Source of the DNA: Apiospora phragmitis
Taxonomy: Eukaryota; Ascomycota; Sordariomycetes; Amphisphaeriales; Apiosporaceae
Length of the DNA: 64,000 nucleotides
Assembly (NCBI GenBank): GCA_038363925.1
Contig: JAQQWL010000002.1
Coordinates: 5,084,001-5,148,000 of the forward strand
Direction of reading: 5' to 3'
Shown here: in pieces, positions 56,944 through 64,000 of the stretch
How the letters are laid out: the number at the start of each line of letters is the position of its first letter
Numbering within the stretch: the stretch's first letter is position 1
The notes under the pieces: model-generated
Told to the model about the DNA's origin: nothing
What the model saw: only the letters and a program-made list of their open reading frames with translations
Database searches by the model: none
Program-made: the position numbers and the translations under genes

Positions 56944-58936
56944 ATGGGTGCTTATGTTTCGGTTCACGAGTGTGAGAGCCACTACAACGTAACGATCAAC
57001 TGCCAACACTCCGACTATGACAATGAAACCGACACGTATAGGACGCTGGGCGGGCATGCACCGCGGGAGTTCCCTGGCAATCCTGACGTCGCTGGAATAG
57101 GGGTATTTATCCCCCAGGCAATAACAGTGTTGTGGCGGTGAACTAATGACGAAACCCAGATTGTTGGGTTTTCCTCGCGATAACCTGTTTCGCCTTGCTC
57201 ATCAGCGCGATAGATGTCGTCTGGCAGATGCTCAAGACTTGTGGGTATAAGAAGACGCGCTCAGAAGAGTGAGTTGTTCATCCTGGCCATGGCCTAGTTG
57301 CGTCAGAATGTAGGAAACTGACTGATCATCCATCTGGCTCTAGAGAAAAGCTCAGTCAGCCAGACCGGGTCAGTGTCTCCGACATTTTAGAGAGCATGGT
57401 TTTGAGCTGCAGCGACCAGCAAGTCTTCACCGGCGCGGCCTACGCCCTCACGCTGCGCTACTGGCAGGGCTGCACCATCTCGGCCTACCACTACAACGTG
57501 GTGGCCAACATGATGCTGCTGAGCTGCGCGACGCACCTCATGTCCGTGACCATCGTGCGCAACTACTGGCGGTACCGCGTGCTCGCCTTCCTGCGCGTGC
57601 TCTGCATCACGGGCGTCTTCGTCGTCACGGGCCTGCTCATGGTGAACCAGAACGCCGACGAGGCCGGGTCGGACATGCGGTTCCCGACCAGGGTGCCCGA
57701 CGCCAACGCCACGACCAGCCTGCTGTTCCTGCCCGCCGCCTGCTTCGAGTCGGCCCGCTCGCCCTTCGCGGCCACGTTCCGCAACACGACGGCCAGCGCC
57801 GACGCCTTCTTCCTGCAGACGCTGCGGCACTCGACGCCGGGGAACAACCGGATCCACGGCTGGAACTGGTTCATCGTGCTGCTCCTGTTCTACCTCGTCG
57901 CCGGCGTCGCCGAGGTCGTCCGGCTCGTGCGGCGCCACAAGCACGGCGCCGGCTGGCGCGGCCGGGCGCACAAGCGGTGGTCGCGCGTCTTCAAGCCGCG
58001 GTCGAGGCTGCGGAGGGCCGTCGCGTTCGGCTACCTGCTCTACCTCACGGCCGGCGTCGCCGTCAGCTCCGTGGCCATGGGCAAGTCGGCCGTGTACATC
58101 TTCCGGTTGCGCGACTGGGTCGACCGCTCCGGCTGGATCGAGGACGACAACGGCATCAACCCGGAGAACGATTGGAAATCGTTCGGTCAGCTGGTGCCCA
58201 TCTTCATGACCGCCATGGTCTTCTTTGCGTTCCTGCAACTTCTGAGCGGTAAGTCTTCCCCAAGTTCCAGCAAACACCGGCTCCTCCCTCTTTTCCGCCT
58301 ATTGCCCTGTTTTTCTCACGGGAAATCAGTTTTCGAGCCATGAATGCAACATACTAACGCGCAGTCACAGAGCGACTTACTCAAAATAAGAAACACAGGC
58401 ATGCAAACGACGAAAAGTCAACTCAAAACGGCACAACCATCTTCTACAATGATCCCACGCAGCAGTACGCCCTCCTCGACAACAACGCCTCCAGTGACAA
58501 CAAGTTCGATGCATCGTATTACGGCGTGGATCAGATGTCGTCACCGCCCGCGGCTCATGGCTCTGAATCATCCCAGGCTTCTCCGTTCCGCGTATCCACC
58601 AGCAGCGGCAGCAACGATAGTACCCCTCGGGCCAGCAACAGTGCGGCATCCACGCCCCAGCTGCCGGGACTCGGCTTGCAGAACACCTCCCCTCTCTTCG
58701 GTAATGGTAGCAGCATCGTGTCACCCCCGCAATCAGTAGTGGCGACGGCGGCGGCAGCTGCAACGCCACCAAGACCGCTCACGTCTCGATTCAGCAGCGG
58801 CTGCTCCTCTACCGCGGGGCCGGTGTTTCCGCCGACCCCGACGCCGCCGGCGTCATCCCGGCCGTCGAGTGGGACGTATGTCCCTCTGGCACAGCAGGAT
58901 GATGGTGCTGGCGGAAACCCATCGGGGCGGCCTTAG
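56944..58936 (+). CDS. Uncharacterised fungal multispanning membrane protein with Ser/Pro-rich tail
   Basis: Exons: 56944 to about 57102, about 57160-57268, 57344-58248 and 58365-58936. The last two junctions (GTGAGT/CTCTAG and GTAAGT/GCGCAG) keep phase. The first intron (GTATTT donor, CTAATGAC branch, CCCAG acceptor at 57159) has the right shape but not the right phase, so that junction is unresolved. The N-terminus has a Cys/His-rich head with GNPDVAGIG, as in related fungal proteins. Hydrophobic helices: FLAITCFALLISAIDVVW, YNVVANMMLLSCATHLMSV, VLCITGVFVVTGLLMV, NWFIVLLLFYLVAGVAEVV, FGYLLYLTAGVAVSSVAM and FMTAMVFFAFLQLL. A roughly 190-residue Ser/Thr/Pro-rich cytoplasmic tail follows. The topology resembles a receptor or transporter-like integral membrane protein, but I know of no function. 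Confidence 0.75.
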
Positions 58937-61900
58937 CCACACAGTCGCGGGGTATCTGGTGCGTCTTGGTCAGCGGCCGAGGGGAGGCGGACGTCGGATG
59001 GGTCTTGGAGGTCGTCTCGGGGTGGTTAGAAGAGTTTCCTACGCGCTCAGCAGGGTGAAGAAGACTTGTTCTATCTGTTAGCTGTCAAGGACCTCTCTCT
59101 TTAGGCTAGTTGCTCTGTTATGTTGATGATATCCTTTTGGTTTCAGTCTTAGGTCTCCTACGATGCTTTGTGGTGTCGATAAATAGCTGAAGACATAAAA
59201 GGTGGATAATTGGCGTATGTTTGGGTATGATGCTATGAAAGGGATTATTAGAGGCTCGCAAACACTCAGTTCAAAATCGACATTCGTTACTGTAGTGTTT
59301 TCAAATAAAGTTACGGATGCTCTATGTATTCTGACTTTTAAAGGTGCCGTCTTTCTTGCTTGAAAGTGTCCTTCCGTGTTCGATACTCCAAACTGGAATG
59401 AAACGAGATCGCGCAGACCATGAGTGCCCCTATTCCATGTACGACAAATAATAATGTGGGATGTAAGGTTTAATTGTTCTAGATATCTTACGAGCCCCCG
59501 TTTTCATGGTCGAGGGTTTATCCACACGATCGCTCAGCGATTTCCCCTATATATTATTCTTAACCTCGAGCTTCGTGGCCCATTGCTATGAAATATCGAC
59601 AGAAGTAGACGTGCCTATCAACGAAAGTGTCCAAACGGAGCAAGGTAGGAGTTATGGGCTGTCATTGCTAGTCGTCCCCTGAATCCGGTAGAGTCATCCA
59701 AACCACTACAGAACACCTACCTATAAAACTAGCTCGTGTTGCAGAGACGATCTATCTTACTAATGGTTGCCTGATATCAAGGAAGAGCAAATATGCTATA
59801 ATTGGTATTCCCCTATTAACTTCAGTTCGATAACAAGTCAGCCCAATACAAAGTAAAGCCTTACCGTGAGTATGTTATCCTTTTAACACTGGAACCCAGA
59901 GTTCGGGCAGGAATAGCGAGGATAAGTAGAAGCACCTACGAGCCTATGCCTGAGTCTGAGTATCAACCGCTATCAAACGTTCACTTGAAGCAACAGTCTC
60001 TCCTACTTGGAAGAATGTAGTTTACTACTGGTTGACCTATGCAGACATCACAACTTCACAGCGTAAGAGATGAGTCTCTACGCCACCCAGCAACTCGATA
60101 TGCCACTCACTAATTCTTACGGTAGACTGAGCATAGTTATATGGGACTATTATAGAGCCGGAAGGCACGCCGCTGGCCACGCACTCGTCACCGCGTTGTG
60201 CGAACACTTTGGTATACGAGCTTGCAGGGGTTACGGTAGATCTGAGACCATATATCCCGAATTCGTTCGGTCGCTTGATCGCATGACGAAATGCATAGCC
60301 GGCCGAGGATCACCGTTCCCTACGCACCATACCCGTCACAGCCAGTAAGTAAGTTACTGACTGCTCATGTGGCAAGAGAGATCCTCAGTGCATGGCACGT
60401 TGATACACGATGGATGGAGTGTGAGTAAGTTGGTGAAGGAGCGCTTGGGGTTCACATAAAGAGAAACAAGCAACCGTGGCTGTCGCTGGGTCCGAGAAGT
60501 TCAAGAAGAATGTGGTCGTCCAGTCAATCACGATGAATACGACGGACGGGCACGTGCTTGCCGCCCCGAAGCACGCATCCAGACGCATCCCATATCGGGA
60601 GGGAATGGAAGAGAAGGCGAAAAGAAGAACCGGCTTGGCCTGAGACAACCTGTTCGGTTGCCTGGGGTTACTGGCCAGAAAGCTAAGACTTCGACCATCT
60701 TTTCGCTCGCGAGGTGAGACAATCGCATGCGGCTTTAGCTGCGCCTGGGGGGGGGGGGGTTCTCAGTCTTAATTCATTCTCCGCAGGAAAAAAAAAACGA
60801 CGCAACGGACGTATCCTCGGCGACGGCTCACATGTGCGTAATCATTCGCATTGCAGACAGGTACATACACAGCCTAAATGGCAAAGCATGTGAGTTGCTT
60901 GCTTAGCAGTCAATGGGAGAGGGGCGGAACTTATCACACCAAGACCTGCCATCACCAAACCGCCATAGTAAGGAGAGCTGGCTTAATTAGAAGGGAAATT
61001 TCGCGGACTGGCTTGGCAAGGAGGGGAGGCACACCCGGATATCAGGGGCAGTAGATACAGGCAGCCACGAGGCAATGTTAGGTAGGCCGGAAGCCAATGT
61101 CTTTGATCGGCGAACCAAACCTGGAGAAAGTTTCCTTTTTCACACAGTCGATATTCTTTTCAACCAGCAAACATGCCGGTAAGCGTCGCGCGGTGACACA
61201 CGTGCCGGCTGGATACCGATTGGACGGACATCCAAGCGAAAAACGTACCGTTTCATGGAGCAAGCTGGACCCAAATCAAATCCTCTGGAGATTGAGGGGA
61301 GCAACCGATTTGCCAAACATCACAGCAGGCCAGAAATGCATACTTACGACGCAATAAATCTAGGACTCATCAGAGAAAGCCAACCAATGGGCGATCCATC
61401 CCGTCGGATACAGCGATGGGGCAGAGAGGGGACGAGGGGTCTTCCGGATGAAGACGCTGACAGGTACTGTACCTCGTGACCTGTACTGCGTGCGCACCAC
61501 TAGATAGCTGAGCCATCGATGGAGCATGGCTGGTTGTCACACAGGCGAATCTCTCCTTGTACAAGGCTAGATGCAGCTGCCACAGCAGCCCGCACTGCAG
61601 TATCTCGGCTAAGTCAGCCGACCGTATGTACGCGAGGGATCCAATACGATGCTTTAGCTTTTAGACTGATCAAGGGGGTTTGCTGCAGAATGCGGTGCTA
61701 GCCAGTATGTGGCTTCTGCAGGCCCCCGTCGGGCTGGCGAAGGGGCACGAAGGAGGGAGAAACCGAGGAGGAGAGCAAGACAGAAGAGCAGGATACGGGG
61801 TATGGGGAGTAGAGCGAACAGGATCCTTCAGATTGCTCGTGGATTAATTTGCTGCACAAATCGAATAGGCTCGCTACTATGGAAGTTGTATAGCGCGTCT

Positions 61901-64000
61901 CAACCCCCGATGACATATCTCGTACCTGGAGTCGCAAAGTGCAAACGGTTGGAACGCTAGATGCTTGTCCTCTGGCCTAGGGGACCAACGGCATCAATCC
62001 TGAGATCGCCACGCTCCATTCGCGACAAAGGGCGTCAGTCATGGGACAGATCCATGTCGTCGACGGAATATTGGTACGAGTTGGTGGGGTCTACCAGGAA
62101 GATGGACCCTAGATCGCAATTCTACGATTTGCGAGGGAAGGAAGAGTCACCACATATGCCATGGAGGAAAGCCGAAGTCGACCAGGTTGACGGAAATTGT
62201 AATATTTGATTCGTTCGGGGCAAGCCAATGAGAGGAAAACAGTAGAGGTCCAGCAGGCATCCGGGGAATTCATGCCGCTCACCGTTGGAGCTGCCTGAGC
62301 TTGCTGCGCCTGCGAAAATGTAACGCTGGGAATCAACCGTACCAAGCAAGACGGATCGGTCACAAAAACCAATGTCGGGATGCAACAAGACACAATTACG
62401 TTAGTTCGCATTCCCGGCCACTGTTGGTGCGAGATTGCAGCCGGCTCTCGCATCAATCCTGGCACCCACGCTGTGTGGAGGGTGTCAAGAATGAACACGA
62501 ATGCTCGGAGCAGTGCTGTTGGTAACGAGAACCAAAAGTAAAGTATTCCGGCCTTCGTGACAGTGACTACTGTACGCGTAACAAGCTGCTGACTGGTCGC
62601 CTCGCAGGCAGTAAGTGCGTTTCGTATAGCAAGGTAGGTATGCATGCGTTGCTTTCGCCCCCAATGCCACACTGATCTACATTTGAAATTGAACCAACGG
62701 CGATAGCCTGGACCGGTGGCGCTTGCTTGCAGCGACGGCTGGGCAAATAGGCGCCACCCCTGGAACGCAGCGTCCTGAGCCGCCGCCCTCGCGAGGTCAT
62801 GTGACTTACAGCACCGGACCGGGGCAAGCAGCAAGATTTGGCGAGAAAACAGAAATAGGGGTCAGGGCAGTGAGAGGCTAGCAGCAGATCCCCAGCAGAG
62901 TCAGGAGAACTTAGGCAAGGGATGATACAGGGGGGGATTGCTTCTAGAAGACGAAGCCTGGTTGATGATGAGGCCGGCTGGCGTGAGGCGCGGTCACTCA
63001 CCGTTAAACGGGACCGGCTCCCAGCTGGTTCGAGGACACATAGTCGGCAACGAACAGGCCATGACGGGCATATGAAGCAGCCGCCAATGTATGTATGTCT
63101 CACAGCCTTCGTGTGGGCCCGGCTGCGCTCATTCGCCAGAAGAGGTCGGAAAAGAGTAAGACGTGGGTATTGTCTCCGCCAGAAAGAGAAGGAGAGAAAA
63201 ATGCCCCCACCTACTATTGAAGCTGATCGACAAGATTTTCTCGTCGGTACATGACGATATGTTGTATTGACTGAAAACCGGACAGACAGATCTGATGGTG
63301 ATGATGAAAGAAAAGATGATGACAATCAGGAGAACATTTCCCGGGTCTCCACCAACCAGGTTTATTGGAAGGTCCCGAGTGATGAAAGCCGCCAAATCTG
63401 GCGATAGTCGATTACCGCAATCTAGAACAGCGGTCACTTGACACGCGCACGTTGAGCGGTAACGAACATCGATGCGCACAACTTACATGCCATTTCTGCA
63501 TCAGGAAGAAAGAAAGAGAGAAAAAAGCGAGGGTGAGACTTGCTTCAATAGCCAATGCCAAGACATGTGGTAACCGAACTGCTACCGTGGCAGTGGCAGT
63601 GGCAGGCAGGCGACAGGCGACGTCCATGTCCTTATTGAGATCTGTAAGAAAAGGGAGATGGGCGTGGATGGGGCCTTTCGTAACGGGCCGGATGGACGGA
63701 CAGAAGCAGCTTGACCAAACTGGGACAAGCCTAAGGGATGCCCCGTCAACCAGTCGCTGGGGGGCCATCCGTCTTTTCTCTCTCGACGGGGGCAAGGTGG
63801 ATAGACGCAATTTCCGTGGCATTGTTGTTGTTTTTTGTGAACCCAAGAATGAATTCTAATACTGTACGGTAGGTGAGCTGATGAGGTGAGGTGACAAGTC
63901 GGAGAGCGTTGGTTGCTTGGTGTGACGCGCGCATTTGCAAACGAGAATAAGACCAACCGCTGCAAGTGCGTGCTTGATGAGGTCATTGCGACACCCATCC
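58937..64000. other. Long region without a recognised gene
   Basis: About 5 kb, normal GC, no AT-rich RIP block. Scattered frames of 60-250 codons on both strands lack domains, signal peptides with coherent downstream sequence, or splice logic. The longest (minus, 62567-63325) has the Ser/Arg/Cys-rich composition of a chance frame. A thirteen-G run lies at 60747-60759, and C/T-, GA- and GAAAGA-rich patches lie at 60780-60795 and 63180-63530. It may be the long leader or promoter of a gene beyond the window edge. Confidence 0.5.
60747..60759. repeat. Poly-G tract (13)
   Basis: Thirteen consecutive G in an otherwise featureless intergenic region, just before an A-rich run. Confidence 0.9.

Noticed and set aside
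57387..58277. Minus-strand open frame of 296 codons
   Set aside because: Antisense to the multispanning membrane protein. Low-complexity Gly/Arg/Asp/Val/His composition; a shadow of GC-rich codons.
60070..60348. Plus-strand open frame of 92 codons
   Set aside because: No domain or homologous motif, and no supporting gene structure nearby.
62567..63325. Minus-strand open frame of 252 codons
   Set aside because: Ser/Arg/Cys-rich, without domain, signal or splice context; probably chance.

Overview
The window is nuclear DNA of a filamentous ascomycete (Pezizomycotina, most likely a Sordariomycete; the rank is an inference). The evidence is short introns of about 50-100 nt with GTAAGT-type donors and CTAAC/CTGAC branch sites, a fungus-specific DASH kinetochore subunit gene, HET-domain, Pth11-like and NACHT/STAND families, and AT-rich blocks whose repeats differ only by transitions, the signature of repeat-induced point mutation (RIP).

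Layout. 1-4.4 kb: conserved gene dad1 (minus), then a secreted FAD-linked oxidoreductase (plus). 5.4-10.8 kb: a very large gene with an N-terminal Hsp90/sacsin-like GHKL ATPase domain and a C-terminal NO VEIN (DUF3883) nuclease-like domain, broken by three frameshifts. 11.3-21.0 kb: an AT-rich block that resolves into three nested elements. A pogo/Fot-like DNA transposon with 35-bp terminal inverted repeats and a TA target duplication has been split by a 5.8-kb Ty1/copia retrotransposon with two 196-bp LTRs, and by a second pogo-like element. 22-36 kb: mainly decayed genes (rhodopsin-domain fragments, SNF2 ATPase, STAND N-terminal domain, protein kinase, short-chain reductase, F-box protein), interrupted by one intact glycoside hydrolase family 127 gene. 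36-51 kb: a cytochrome P450, two HET-domain pseudogenes, a Pth11-like receptor, an HXXXD acyltransferase and an aldehyde dehydrogenase. 51-53.6 kb: a NACHT-type P-loop ATPase gene cut by a third RIP-mutated pogo/Fot-like element. 54-59 kb: an uncharacterised gene and a multispanning membrane protein. 59-64 kb: no gene I can support.

The biological theme is an accessory region rich in self/non-self recognition and innate-immunity-like families (GHKL-NOV, two HET, two STAND fragments, F-box, kinase), almost all inactivated by nonsense mutations, frameshifts, truncation or transposon insertion. The enzyme genes beside them (GH127, FAD oxidoreductase, ALDH) are intact. The P450 and the acyltransferase are intact except for one homopolymer indel each, so assembly error has to be separated from real decay. 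I see no convincing biosynthetic cluster: there is no PKS, NRPS, terpene synthase or cluster regulator.
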